From positions 157,810 to 221,809 of the forward strand of contig CAJTIM010000006.1 in assembly GCA_910576325.1 (NCBI GenBank): a stretch of DNA of 64,000 nt. Reading direction: 5' to 3'. This stretch comes from Clostridia bacterium. Lineage in GTDB: Bacteria; Bacillota; Clostridia; Lachnospirales; Lachnospiraceae. Shown in pieces: positions 35,123 through 47,100 of this stretch; position 1 is the stretch's first letter; the number at the start of each line of letters is the position of its first letter. Both the position numbers and the translations under genes were made by a program. A model generated the notes under the pieces. That model searched no databases and was not told the origin of the DNA. It saw only the letters and a program-made list of their open reading frames with translations.

Positions 35123-37675
35123 ATGAGGTAAGCACAGTCTGTCATCAACTTCGACAGTACCATACTCCCTCCTAAAACCGTACTTACACCTCTCAGCGTA
35201 TACGGCTCGCCATAAGTTCAACTTATCGTTCTTCATCACAGGAATGAATTTTCTCATGGCACGTTGGGCATACTGCAAGTGTTTTCCGCCTGCGTTTCCG
35301 CATAAGTTTCTCCCACTCACTGTTACCCTTAAGACTTTTCAGCTTTTTTACCTGATGAATTTCCAAGTCTGTACAATAACCGCCACATAACTCACACGTT
35401 TTGGTTTTCAACTTCCTTGCAAGGCTGTTTGGTCTGTCATACCGCTTATACTGCGGCAGTACCTCAACCTGACCCGCGATAGAATTATCCCTCTTGCCAT
35501 AGCCCTGATTGTAAAATACAGAAGTCTTCTTCCCCTGCTTCGTTTCATAGCTGACTGTAAAATCTCCATTCACTACATACTTCTTTTTGATTTTGGAAAC
35601 TTTTGTTTTGTACTTGAATGCAAAAGTTTTCATCATGCTGTATTTCATTGTCCTGCCAAACTTTCCTATTACATAGGCATTGTCAGCAATACAGTAATAA
35701 TTGAACAGCCCTCTGACCTTTGCATTATAATCGCTTAAAATCTCAATGTCGCTCTTATTCAGAACTTTGCCACTGTGCATGACTTTCCATTTTTCATTGC
35801 CATTTTCGTCAGATACAATCCTGATTGCCCCATATTCAAGCAACTTTTTAATCCAGTTTTCTTTCGGCACATACAGCTTCACTACTCCGCTGAACGGTCT
35901 TGTCTTCACTCCGTCTTTTCGGCGTTTAATGCTCTCATTCCTCGATACCTTAATTCTGTAGCCAAGAAATTCAGCACACTCACTTGTATGTGTAATCTTT
36001 GTTTTCTCGTCCGAAAGCGTCAGGTTTAATTCTTCCGCAAGGAATTTCTTTACTTCTGCCTTTATGGTTTCCGCATCTTCCCTGCTTCCAATAACTCCAA
36101 TCAGAAAATCGTCACAGTATCTTGTATACTGTATCTTCTTGAAGTCTGTATCCCGTGCATCATATCTGGGCAGTTTTGTATACACTGCCCTCAAATCCCT
36201 GATTTCCTTTGCACGGCGTTTTCGTTCCTCCTCACTGATTTCGTTCCAGTCTTTGGCATATTTCTTTTTCAGGCGTTTTGCCCTGCCCCTTACACTTTCA
36301 TATTCATAAGAAACTTTACGTCTGTCACAGCTCCCTACATCAAACCGTTCTTTCAATCCCTGCATAAACTCGTCTAACTCATTCAGGTAAATATTTGCAA
36401 GTATTGGACTGCACCCCGAACCCTGCGGAATGCCGAAATATGTTTTGTTGTATGTCCACTGTTCCATATATCCTGCTTTCAGGAATTTCCATATCAGATT
36501 CAAGAATGCTTCATCTTCTATCCGTTTCCTCAAAATACGAATTAACACTGCATGGTCAAAACTGTCAAAACACGCTTTAATATCGCCCTCAACAAACCAT
36601 TTAGCGCCTGTAAAGGTATTCCTAATCTGTGTCAGTGCTGTATGGCAGCTTCTGTTCGGTCTGAAACCGTGTGATTTTGTGGAGAAACTTCCCTCATAGA
36701 TACTTTCCAGTATCATTCTGACTACTTCCTGCACCAGCTTGTCATCAGCGGAAGAAATACCAAGCGGCCTTTTCTTATTGCCTGTTTTCTTCTTGATATA
36801 CTCACGTCTTGCAGGTTTTGGCTGGTAACTCTGGTTTCGCATACTCTCTATGATTCTGTTAATCCGAGCCATGCTGATACCATCAATGGTCATGCCATCA
36901 ACTCCCGGTGTCATACTGCCTTTGTTGGCATAAATGTTTTGGTATGCCAGCAGGTAAAATTCCGGGTTGTATAAGTTCCTGTATAACCTCTGGTACTTAT
37001 ACGATTTTTCCTGCGATTTCTCGCCTAAGCTTTTCAATACGTTAATAGGATTTCTCAATGCCTCACGCACCTTCCTTTCTTTGTATTTTCCAAACTTACT
37101 GCTTCCCTTCGCCATGTGGGCGGCTTTCCCGCATCTGGTTTTACAGCTTTCCCTGTTATTTCAGGTTCCTCAGACTACTATGGAAGCTCTGTTGCCATGC
37201 CCTTTTACGGGTTTAGGCAATCTCCGTTTAGTCTAATCAAAACAATAGCTTTCCGTATTGTCGGGTACGACTTTCGCCATTTACACACTACTCATGGTTG
37301 CCCTGTCTTGAGTATTCCGCAGTTATACAAAATGGAAATACAACTGCCAAGACACTGCACGTTTCAACTCCTTTCGTGCAGGGACAAAGCTATGTCCAGG
37401 CTCTGGCTATCGTTCAGGCAATCTAGCTTTTACCCTCATATACGAATTTTCATTCTCGCAATAAAGACGCTTGTCAGGAAATTTTAATCACTTCTCTATT
37501 GCCTGCCTATAATAGACAACAACATGCTACACTCCCTGTTTTGTTTCCAAAATCAGATAAGTTGTAGAATGATAGGCTGTGGATTTCTCCACGTTAATAC
37601 TTTTACCTACTCCTTGCTAAAGGGAGTATTCTGACTAGACCTCACCGCCAATAAATTAGCGGTTTACGGACGCAC
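35123..37675 (-). mobile_element. Group II intron B (2553 nt) in the helicase gene
   Basis: The 5' end is GTGCG at 37675-37671 and the 3' end is TTACCTCAT at 35123. Domain V is the 34 nt 35175-35208, with GAGCCGTA...TACGGTTT and an AGC triad. The exon end AAAGATG can pair with a candidate EBS1 (37463-37469; one G-U pair). 37116-37675 is the non-coding domain I-III region. Removal rejoins KEKM to DLDIQV in frame, as in uninterrupted relatives. Confidence 0.92.
35223..37115 (-). CDS. ltrA: Group II intron reverse transcriptase/maturase (intron B)
   Basis: 630 residues. The reverse transcriptase domain (about 60-400) has GFRPNRSCHTAL, IPQGSGCSPILANIYL and the catalytic YTRYCDDFLIG; the usual YADD is YCDD here. 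The maturase domain follows (LLEYGAIRIVSD to NYYCIADN), then an HNH-type zinc segment (CELCGG, CPTCHEKIH). It promotes splicing and reinsertion of its intron. The frame is intact. Confidence 0.95.
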   Translation of the reverse strand: MAKGSSKFGKYKERKVREALRNPINVLKSLGEKSQEKSYKYQRLYRNLYNPEFYLLAYQNIYANKGSMTPGVDGMTIDGISMARINRIIESMRNQSYQPKPARREYIKKKTGNKKRPLGISSADDKLVQEVVRMILESIYEGSFSTKSHGFRPNRSCHTALTQIRNTFTGAKWFVEGDIKACFDSFDHAVLIRILRKRIEDEAFLNLIWKFLKAGYMEQWTYNKTYFGIPQGSGCSPILANIYLNELDEFMQGLKERFDVGSCDRRKVSYEYESVRGRAKRLKKKYAKDWNEISEEERKRRAKEIRDLRAVYTKLPRYDARDTDFKKIQYTRYCDDFLIGVIGSREDAETIKAEVKKFLAEELNLTLSDEKTKITHTSECAEFLGYRIKVSRNESIKRRKDGVKTRPFSGVVKLYVPKENWIKKLLEYGAIRIVSDENGNEKWKVMHSGKVLNKSDIEILSDYNAKVRGLFNYYCIADNAYVIGKFGRTMKYSMMKTFAFKYKTKVSKIKKKYVVNGDFTVSYETKQGKKTSVFYNQGYGKRDNSIAGQVEVLPQYKRYDRPNSLARKLKTKTCELCGGYCTDLEIHQVKKLKSLKGNSEWEKLMRKRRRKTLAVCPTCHEKIHSCDEER

Positions 37676-38355
37676 CATCTTTTCTTTTATGTAGGGATTG
37701 CCCGTTGCCAGAGCTTTCACCTCGGCATAAGTGAGAGCCGCTTCGTCTATGTCCTCACAGCTTCTGACCGGGGATTTGCTCGTCATAATCTGCCCGATGA
37801 ATTTTTGCTTATTCTCGATAAGCTGCCAACTGTACGAATCGAACGTACCTTCTGTTACATACCGGAATATTTTCACCTTGTCATTCATGTTGCCCTGCCT
37901 TAAAATCCGCCCTTCCTGCTGTTCAATGTCGGACGGACGCCAGGGCACATCGAGGTGGTGTAACGCAATCAACCTGTCCTGCACGTTGGTTCCGGCACCC
38001 ATTTTTGCGGTTGAGCCTAACAAAAAACGAACCTGCCCGCTTCTTACCTTTGCGAACAGCTCCGCTTTCCTTGTTTCCGTATTGGCGTTATGGATAAAAG
38101 CTATCTCATTCTCCGGCACTCCTTTCGCCATGAGCTTATCCCTGATGTCCTCATATACATTAAATGTCCCATCTCCCTTCGGTGTGGATAAATCGCAGAA
38201 GATAAGCTGCGCCGATTTCTGCTCTTTTGTATGCTCCCAAATCTCAAACGCCTTCTCCACACAGGTTGTGGCTTTGGAGTTTTCTTCATCGGGAAGCATA
38301 TCATTGATGAGCCGCTGGTCTAACGCTAACTTTCTTCCATCGTTGGTTATCTTTA
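37676..38355 (-). CDS. Methylase/SNF2 helicase gene, exon 2
   Basis: 680-nt middle exon, residues 2525-2751. It begins TAAAGATAACC ([16 protein letters not shown] after joining) and ends KEKM. It carries the second helicase lobe: [20 protein letters not shown] (motif V) and [16 protein letters not shown] (motif VI, near residue 2675). A frame opens upstream at 38455, but that stretch encodes intron domains V-VI. Length mod 3 is 2, which only fits if spliced to exon 1. Confidence 0.9.
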
Positions 38356-41104
38356 ATACCGATAGGTAACGGTCTGAACTGGCTTTACAGTTCTCGCCGC
38401 TTTCCCCCGGTTCGCACCGTGCATGACAGTTTCCCATCACACGGCGCTCCATCAATAATTAGATTGCAATAGTATTATCCAAAGAACTTATTTCTGTGTT
38501 TCCAGCTAGGTTTCTCAACTCATTCAGTTTGCGTAAATCTATGGTGTCTTTGTATTCGGAAATATACTGTGATATTGTGTACTGCTTTGTCGCATGGATT
38601 AGCCTATGGATGTCCTCATGCACGATTACCAGATTTCTATATTCATCTGTACCGCCTTGACAGCGTGGGGTTTTATGGTGGCAGTGGATGTCGCTGTATT
38701 CCAGTTTTATCCCTGTTACTGCACATTTCCCATACTGCCCGGCATAAAGTGAAATCCTGTTGTCCGCATACTGTATGCTCCTGTTGCTGACAGGGTTCTG
38801 CATGAGTTTCAACAGCGTAAAGGTGTCTATCCCTAAATTATTGTGGATTTCAGCACGCCCTTCGGCTGTGTATTTATTGACAGACTTTTTCTTACACTTA
38901 GGGATTTTGTTCTGTACATACCCAACCGGGGCTACTGCATAGCCGCTTATAAATCGGATTTGCTCGCTTTTCCCATAGTTCATTTTCACAGCTTTTGATA
39001 TGTTTGGCACTCTCTTTTTCCGCTTTTTATAATACTTAACGGATTTAAAATTTTTCCTCATACGATTTTTGAATACAGCCGTTGCCTGGAATGCTATCTT
39101 TCGGCAGTCAAGGCATATCCGGGTAGCTATTTTATAATAATTGTGTATGCCCATGACTTTTGAATTGTAGTTTTGTATCATCTTATACTGCTCTTTGCCA
39201 CTGTCCGGCTTCTGTATGCGCTTTATCTGCTCCACCAGCTTCTTTGCCGCCTTTTTCACAGCCTTGTCGCTCATACTGCTGACAACAGTGTATTTATTCC
39301 TTTTCCGATGAACCTTTAACTTAAATCCAAGAAAGTCCGAATAGTGTTTCCGCAAGTTTACTATCTTTGATTTTTCGGGTGAGATGTCCAGTTTCAGCCG
39401 TTCTTTCAGCCAGCCTTTCACCGCATGGAATGTCCTGACGGCGGCGTCATAACTCCTGCAAAAGATTTTGAAGTCATCCGCATACCGCACAATCCGCATT
39501 TCCTTTACATTGGTTTTCTTTAATGCTTCCATTGCGCCGCTCCTGCTGACCGTGCCGTTTTTGGTGGTGGTTGTGTAGTATTCATACCTTGTCGGCATGT
39601 TTTCCCAGTTGCTGCTGACCCACCAGTCCAGCTCATTCAGCACAATATTGGACAGCAGCGGCGACAAAATACCGCCCTGTGGTGTTCCTTTCGTTGGATA
39701 ACAGACGGTCTTGTCCGGCATTTTGACCGGGGCTTTTAACATCTTCCTTATAATCACTAATAACTGCCTGTCCTGTATTCCCATTGTCCAAATCTGTTTT
39801 AACAGCTTTGAGTGGTTGACGTTATCGAAAAATCCCTGTATGTCTATATCCACACAGTAATGCAGGTTGGATAACTGCATATTCCTGTGCGTCTGGGCGA
39901 TAGCATGTTCCACACTCCTGTTTGGGCGGAACCCATAGCTGTGTTCATAAAACTTTGCTTCACAGATTGGCTCCAAAACCTGCAAGATACATTGCTGTAT
40001 CAGGCGGTCATACATTGTGGGGATTCCAAGCGGCCTTGTTTTGTCGCTCCCTTCTTTTGGGATTTCTACCCTTTTTACTGCTTTTGGCTGGTAATCCTTA
40101 AATTTACGCTGGATAATCTGCACGAACTCGCTTACTTCGATTCGCTCAATATCTTTGATATTCATATCGTCTGTACCATACGTTTTACTCCCGGCATTGT
40201 CTTTGATGTTCCTATACGCAAGTTTTATATTGTTTTCACAAGTGATATACTGCATTAGGTTCCTGAATTTCCCGCCGTCTTTGCTCTTTTGGTACAGCCC
40301 GTCATAAATATCCTGCATATCGTAGTATTCGTTGTGCCTTAGCTTCTTGTTTTTCAGTTTCTTTGTCATAGAACATCACTCCTTTCGGAGCAAACTTTTT
40401 GTCTTGCTCGAACCTATGGTGATAATTCCTATTGCAAATCTGACTACTGACTGGAGGCTATCCCTCCTCACGCCTTATTATTGCGTGTATCATCAGTACT
40501 GTGCCTCCACTTTCATCACCCGCAAAGACGCTTATATGATTCGTCATCACCACCTGCAAATGGGCAGGTGTCGGGTAACTTACTACGTTCCGATAATCTT
40601 ATCCCAATCCCTGAAAAAAAAACTTCAAGGATTTCAATATAGTTTTAGGTTCTGCTTTAAGCCTGCCAGCTTGATGCCACCTGTAACGGCATAAGGTATT
40701 TCATAACATGCACTTTTACTTTACCTCACTGGCTCCACGCCCGTGGAATAGACATTTCTATCTATGCGACATATAGACTTGTACGTTCGCAGATATGTCA
40801 GTCTTTTCAGACATTCTAACCATGACTATATATAGACCTCCGACCTGTCATATACAGCCGGCACCTCTGCCGGCCTTTCCACAGCTCTGCCTGTTTGGGT
40901 ATACTTCAGCCGTCCTCTCCGTGCTGTGAGCCGTGAACTTTATCCACTCGCCCAACGGGGTATTAAGGGAAGCGTTTCAAGGCGTTACCCTGTCATTCCA
41001 CTTCTCAGATTATCAGTTATCCTGATGTGCTTTTAACTACTGCACACCAGTCACAGCTTTTGTCACGTTTTCCTCGTGGTTTGTAGCTGTAACGTATCGC
41101 TCAC
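38356..41104 (-). mobile_element. Group II intron A (2749 nt) in the helicase gene
   Basis: The 5' end is GTGAGCG at 41104 and the 3' end is CCTATCGGTAT at 38356. Domain V is the 34 nt 38414-38447 (GCGCCGTG...CACGGTGC, CGC triad). Near the 5' end GTTACAGCT pairs with AGCTGTGAC as a domain I stem. EBS1 GCATA (40767-40763) can pair with the exon end TATGC. 40370-41104 is the non-coding domain I-III region. The join AATATGC+TAAAG gives NMLKITNDG. Confidence 0.92.
38459..40369 (-). CDS. ltrA: Group II intron reverse transcriptase/maturase/HNH endonuclease (intron A)
   Basis: 636 residues. Reverse transcriptase motifs GFRPNRSVEHAI, TPQGGILSPLLSNIVL and RIVRYADDFKIF are intact. The maturase domain includes NYNSKVMGIHNYYKIAT. 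A complete HNH endonuclease closes the protein (CAVTGIKL, then HCHHKTPRCQGGTDEYRNLV, IHRLIHA). The stop is 12 nt before domain V, the normal layout for a domain IV frame. Confidence 0.96.
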   Translation of the reverse strand: MTKKLKNKKLRHNEYYDMQDIYDGLYQKSKDGGKFRNLMQYITCENNIKLAYRNIKDNAGSKTYGTDDMNIKDIERIEVSEFVQIIQRKFKDYQPKAVKRVEIPKEGSDKTRPLGIPTMYDRLIQQCILQVLEPICEAKFYEHSYGFRPNRSVEHAIAQTHRNMQLSNLHYCVDIDIQGFFDNVNHSKLLKQIWTMGIQDRQLLVIIRKMLKAPVKMPDKTVCYPTKGTPQGGILSPLLSNIVLNELDWWVSSNWENMPTRYEYYTTTTKNGTVSRSGAMEALKKTNVKEMRIVRYADDFKIFCRSYDAAVRTFHAVKGWLKERLKLDISPEKSKIVNLRKHYSDFLGFKLKVHRKRNKYTVVSSMSDKAVKKAAKKLVEQIKRIQKPDSGKEQYKMIQNYNSKVMGIHNYYKIATRICLDCRKIAFQATAVFKNRMRKNFKSVKYYKKRKKRVPNISKAVKMNYGKSEQIRFISGYAVAPVGYVQNKIPKCKKKSVNKYTAEGRAEIHNNLGIDTFTLLKLMQNPVSNRSIQYADNRISLYAGQYGKCAVTGIKLEYSDIHCHHKTPRCQGGTDEYRNLVIVHEDIHRLIHATKQYTISQYISEYKDTIDLRKLNELRNLAGNTEISSLDNTIAI

Positions 41105-44100
41105 GCATATTGTCGATGTTCGGCTGCACTTTCCTGTCCCTGACTGCCTCCGCCCTGTCCGCAAGGGACTGAACCATGTCCTGCTGGTACTCGCTCGGCT
41201 TTAACACAATATTTTCATAATCCGCTTCCGGCACAGGCAGCTTTAACATATCCGGTGTCTGAATGTCGGCACTCTCCTTAAATAACGCAATCAGCTCTGG
41301 AAGATTGAAAAACTTCGCAAATCTCGTCTTTGCCCGGTATCCAGTACCCTCCGGCGCAAGTTCTATGGCTGTCTGAGTTTCCCCGAATGATGCCGCCCAA
41401 CTGTCAAAATGCCCTAACCCCAACCGCTGTAAGGTGTTGTACTGGAGATAACGCATATTGGTGTATAATTCCGTCATGCTATTTGAGATTGGCGTACCCG
41501 TCGCAAATGTGATGCCCTTCCCTCCGGTCAGTTCGTCCATGTACTGGCACTTGGCAAACATATCCGAGGATTTCTGCGCTTCCGTCTGTGCGATGCCCGC
41601 CACGTTCCGCATTTTTGTGTATAAAAAGAGGTTCTTATAATTATGGCTCTCGTCCACAAACAGCCGATCCACGCCCAACTGTTCAAAGGTCACAACATTG
41701 TCCTTCCGGCTGGAATCATTTAACCGGCTCAACCTTGCGGACAGTGATTTCTTTGTTTTTTCCATCTGTTTAATGGAGTATCGCTCTCCATTTTCCGCTT
41801 TGAGCGCTTCGATTGCCATTTCAACTTCCGTTATCTGCCTTTCAATCATCGCCATCTGTCTTTCGGTGGAAAGCGGGATTTTCTCGAATTGAGAATGTCC
41901 GATAATCACAGCGTCGTAATCCCCGGTTGCGATTCTGGAGCAGAACTTTTTCCGGTTGGCGGGTTCAAAATCTTTCTTGGTTGCCGCTAAGATATTCGCA
42001 CCCGGATACAGGCGCAGAAAGTCACTCGCCCACTGCTCCGTCAGGTGGTTCGGCACAACAAATAAACTCTTTTGACACAATCCTAATCTTTTACTTTCCA
42101 TTGCTGCCGCAATCATTTCAAAGGTCTTGCCTGCCCCCACGCAATGGGCAAGCAGCGTATTGTCCCCGTATAACTGATGCGCCACAGCGTTAAGCTGGTG
42201 CGGTCTGAGTACAATGTCCGGTGTCATGCCGGGGAATTTTAAGTGCGAACCGTCATATTCCCTCGGTCTGGTGGAGTTGAAAAGCTCGTTATACTTTGCA
42301 CATAAATCCTGCCTGCGCTCCGGATCACGAAACACCCAGTCCTTAAAGGCTTCCCGGATTGCTTCCTGCTTCTGGCTTGCAAGCATGGTTTCCTTTTTGT
42401 TGAGGACTCTTTTTTCTTTCCCGTCCTCTGTCACAATGTCAAAAATACGGGTGTCACGCAGATTTAAGGAATCCTCTAAAATCCGATATGCGTTTGCCCG
42501 CCCTGTTCCGTAGGTCATATTGACAAGTGCGTTTCCCCTGTCCGCATTTTTCCCCTTCACGTTCCACTGCCCGGTCACGCCTGAATACTGTATGCCCATT
42601 GTCTTACGTTCAAGCAGGTATCCCGGCGTTTCAAAGGTTTCACGCATGAAGTCCTCAATATATTTTGTGGAAATCCATGTTGCGCCGATACGCACCTCAA
42701 TCTCCGATGCGTCAAGCTCCTTCGGCTGTACGCTTTCCAGTGAGGACACGTTAATGGCATATTCCGGGTGGTTTTCTGCAAAGGTTCTCGCCACTGACAG
42801 CTTCTCCCGCACGTTCCCGCTTAAATACTCGTCTGCGGTTTCCCATTCCTCTGTGACCGGGTTCTGGAAGATTACCCCGGCAAGCTCCTTTGTGATTTCC
42901 TCCACGCTCTTGTCCGCAAGCTCCGACATATAGGCTAAATCCACGCCCGCCTTCTCGCTAAGCGATACCGCCAGCGCTTCACTGGCTGTGTCCACGCTCG
43001 TCACAACTTCCTGCTTTTTAATGGTACGCTTCGTGAACATATCCGCTTTTCCAATGAAGTTCCCCTCATCGTCCAGATTTTCAAGGGAACATAACAGGCA
43101 GTAGCTGGAATCCTGATTGAACGCCCTTTTATTGGTCTGTGAACTGATAAGACCGAATTTCTTGGAGAAATCATCGTATAACTGATTCAACTCCGTCTGT
43201 TTGTTTTTAATCATTTCATCCGGGTATTCTTCCAACTGGAAGTTTATCAGTTCCTGCGTACAGTCCCGGATTGCCACCATGCCCTTCATGCGCTGCTCCG
43301 CTTTCTCCGAAACGTCCACAGGCTTCATAATGGAATTTTCCCGGTAATACACTTTATCGTCCACTACGGTATAACTGTAATTCTTCACGTCCGGATCGGC
43401 GGGTATGTTCTCCCTTGCCAGCTCATCATCAATCTCATTGAAATCCGCCTGCTCGATGCTGCCCTCCACATAAGAGAGCGCATGTTTAAGCTGCGCCGAC
43501 AGGGGAAGGGACGTGTCCGGCAGACAGGCGCTTTCCATGCCATGCGCCCCGGAAACCATCTCCATTTTTCCGAGTACCATTTCCGGGTGGTCTGCGAAAT
43601 ACTGGTTTATCACGATACCGTCTTTTTCCGTCAGATGCACCCAGTCCGGTTCAATATCTAACACCCGGTCACGCTTCTTTAAAAATAAAATATCCGAAGT
43701 GACCTCCGTACCCGCATTTTCCTTAAACGCTGTGTTCGGAAGCCTGACCGCCCCCAATAGTTCCGCCCGCTGTGCAAGGTATTTCCGCACTTCCGGGTTT
43801 TTCTTATCCATAGTCCCCTTTGAAGTGACAAAGGCAACGATGCCGCCCGGACGTACTTTATCCAAAGTCTTTGCGAAAAAATAATCGTGTATGAGGAAGT
43901 TATGCTTGTCATACTGTCTGTCAGACACTTTATACTGTCCGAAAGGCACATTTCCCACCGCCACGTCAAAAAAGTCATTAGGATAGGTGGTATTCTCAAA
44001 GCCTGTGATTTGAATGTCCGCATGAGGGTAGAGCTGTTTTGCGATACGCCCGGTTATCCCGTCAAGCTCCGCCCCGTAGAGCCTGCTCCCCGCCATTTCC

Positions 44101-47100
44101 TCCGGCAGACAGCCATAAAAATTCCCGATGCCTGCGGCGGGATCTAACACATTACCTTTTGTAAATCCCATTTTCCCCACTGCGTCATAGATTGCCTGAA
44201 TGATGACCGGGCTTGTGTAGTGGGCATTTAACGTGCTTTCCCTTGCGGAAGCGTATTCCTCCGGGGATAACAGGCTCTTTAATTCCTGATACTCATTCGC
44301 CCAGTTCGCTTTGGAAGAATCAAAGGCATCGGCAAGACCGCCCCAACCCACATATTTTGCTAAGACTTCCTGTTCCTCCGGTGTGGCAGTGCGGCGTTCA
44401 CTTTCAATCTTTTCAAGGGTTCGTATGGCTTCCACGTTCTGCCGGAATTTCTCTTTCGGCGCAAATCCTTTCCCAGTATTCTCTGCTTCATTGAAAGAAA
44501 TGCGGTAATTGACTGCGCCTGTTTTATCAATCTCCGGCTGTTTTTGTGATGCTTTTTCCGGCTCTGGCGAATTGCCCCCGGTCAGCGTTTCCACATCGCC
44601 CATGACCTGCTGGATAAACGGGCTGTTTTCCAAAGCATTTTCATCTACAACCTGCCCGTCCACAATGCCTGCTTTTTCCAGACCTTCCCGGACAGCCTGA
44701 GTGTCAATGTCGGGAAAATCATCTTTTATAGCAACATCTTTTGTGCCTGAAATATTTTCCGTTCCCGGCTGTTCTGTTTCCTCTGTAACCTTTTCCGGCT
44801 CTGGCGCAATATCTTTTGTTTCTTTCTGCCCTGTTTCCTGTAAATTCTCTGTCTGTAAACCTTCATTGAGCTTATGGCAGAAAACATCCGCTTCCTCCGG
44901 TGTGTCAAATGTCGGCACTGTGCCATCGCCTGTTACATAATAATCCTGCGTTTCGCTGTCCCACACCGCATAAGGCTCTGTAAAGGCATCCGAAGTTTCC
45001 GTAACCGTAAAACGTGTTGTTTCTTCCTGTTCTGGTTCTTCTGTAAGGTTTTCCGGCTCGGCATCCGGGAGAGGTTCTTCCTTCTTTTCTTCTGACAGCT
45101 CTGCTTCAGAAACTTCCGCAGCGTGTCCTTCCCTCTGCTGTTTTGGCTCGCTCTCATAACGTGCCGCATACTTCTGAGCCTCCTTCAGCAGAGCATCCAT
45201 TTCCACCGCTTTTTCCGTATTGCCGCTTAATGACTGCATCAGGACATAATCAGTAGCTTCTAAAAACAGAGTATCATAGACCGCCTTGCCCTCTAAACTC
45301 CTGCTGTCATCCTCTATGGCAACCGCCCCGGTATCCTCATTCCAGCCGACCACATCTTTCATAGAAAGCGCACCGCAGATTTTTACCACAGCGGACATCT
45401 CCGCAAGCCTTTCCATCAGCGCTTTTTCATTGTCGCTGGCTTTATTTTCCGGTTCGGGACTTTTGGATTTTTCCCCGGAAATTTCCGCTTCCTGTTCCGG
45501 TACAGCAATTTTTTCCGGCTCCCTGTCACGCTCTATGTACCGCCTTGTCTGGTTTGTAAAACCGTCCAGCACAGCCGGGTGGGACGTGACGAGGTAATCC
45601 CTGGTCTGCCAGTCAGCGGAAGGGACAAGGCTTTTTGCCCACTCCTTATTGTCGGGGGAAAACCGCCCGTCATGGGATAAGTGCATGATTGTGTTTGCAA
45701 GGACGATTTCCACACGTTCCTTCCCATACTGCCGGATAACGCCCTCTGCAGTATCCCCCGGAAGGGTGTAACCGTCAAATTTCTCCGCAATCGCTTTTTC
45801 TATGGCATCTTTACATTCTACCCGGACACCATGCTCCAGCTTTTCCTGCTCCCGGCGCATGGCTTCCTCCGCCTGCTCTTTTTTGTACTGTGCAAAGGCT
45901 TCCTTTCCCTTCGGCGTAAGGTATTTATCCGCATTGACAAGCTCCCTGATGCGCTTCTCCACCACGTTCCATTTTAAAAGCACTTTTGCGTATGGATCGC
46001 CTATCCTGCCTTTCCCCAGTTTGATTCCTTTGGAATCGTGCCATTCATCGCTCCGGTCTGAACCGATTAGGGCGGGAGAACCGCCGCCCGTCCCGTACTC
46101 ATTTTTAAGGAAGGCAATATTTTCTTTCTTATCATGCCCTTCCATAAAATACTCATAGATACGGAACTGCCCATGATGATAGTTGCTGCCGCCTGTCAGA
46201 CGCTCATCTATCTCATCCTGTGTAATAAAATCCTCATGCAGCACCTCCACGCTGTCCTGTACCGGGTATTCCGTTTTCTCTGTACTCAAATCCGCAATCT
46301 CTGAAAGCAGATGCTCTGGCTTTTTCACATACCGCCACCTGATCTGCTTTTCCCCGGCTTCAATCTGCTCTTTTGCGCGGGAAAGCTCCCCGGCGATGAC
46401 ATCACGCCCCTCCTGCGTGGATAAAAGCTCGCACAGGATTGTCATGCTCTCCGGGTGGTTGTGGCTTTTAATCGGTATGCTCTCCGGCGCTTCCCCGATA
46501 CCGTCCCAAAAGAAATTGAACAGGTCATTTGACACCCTCTGACGTTCCACCGCATCCACAAGGAACACTTCATTTGCGCCCATGTAAGAGCCACTCTCCA
46601 CCATAGAACGGACAACGCCCTCTATCTCCTGCCAGTCCATTAACGCAACCGGGTTTTCTTTTGCGGACATCCCGTAGCCGATGCTCATGCCGGATTCATT
46701 GAACCAAACGGAAATGGGATTGCTGCCGAAGTCAAAGCCTTTCCCGGTAGTTCCATATTCATTTTTCAGAAACTCCGCCATTTCCTCCGGCGTTTTGCCT
46801 TGCTGGTACTTGGCGTAAATGCGGCTCCTGCTGTTATCCCGTCCACCCCCTGTCCGTAAAATGGCTTCAAGCTGCTCCTGCGGCAGAGAAAAAGCGGCGG
46901 GCATGGTATAGTTCTCTCCTGCCTGCGCCGCTTCTATCGTGCCGATCTGTTCCTCTATGGTGGGGAATAAACTAAGCTGCTGGTAAACCTCCGTTTCCTT
47001 TGGTTCTTCCCACTGCGGTATCTGCCCTTCTTTCAGATATTCTCCCTTTTCCATGTAAAAGGCGATGCTGTTCCTCACATCCTCCCATGATACAGATGCC

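Noticed and set aside
35123..35320. First 66 codons of the frame leading into exon 3
   Set aside because: They translate intron B domain V-VI and the end of its maturase gene.
38356..38455. Start of the frame upstream of exon 2 ([17 protein letters not shown])
   Set aside because: This is the translation of intron domains V and VI, not protein.
41037..41104. Last 22 codons of the frame that continues from exon 1
   Set aside because: They lie beyond the intron 5' end and form a domain I stem. Relatives continue with LKITNDG instead.
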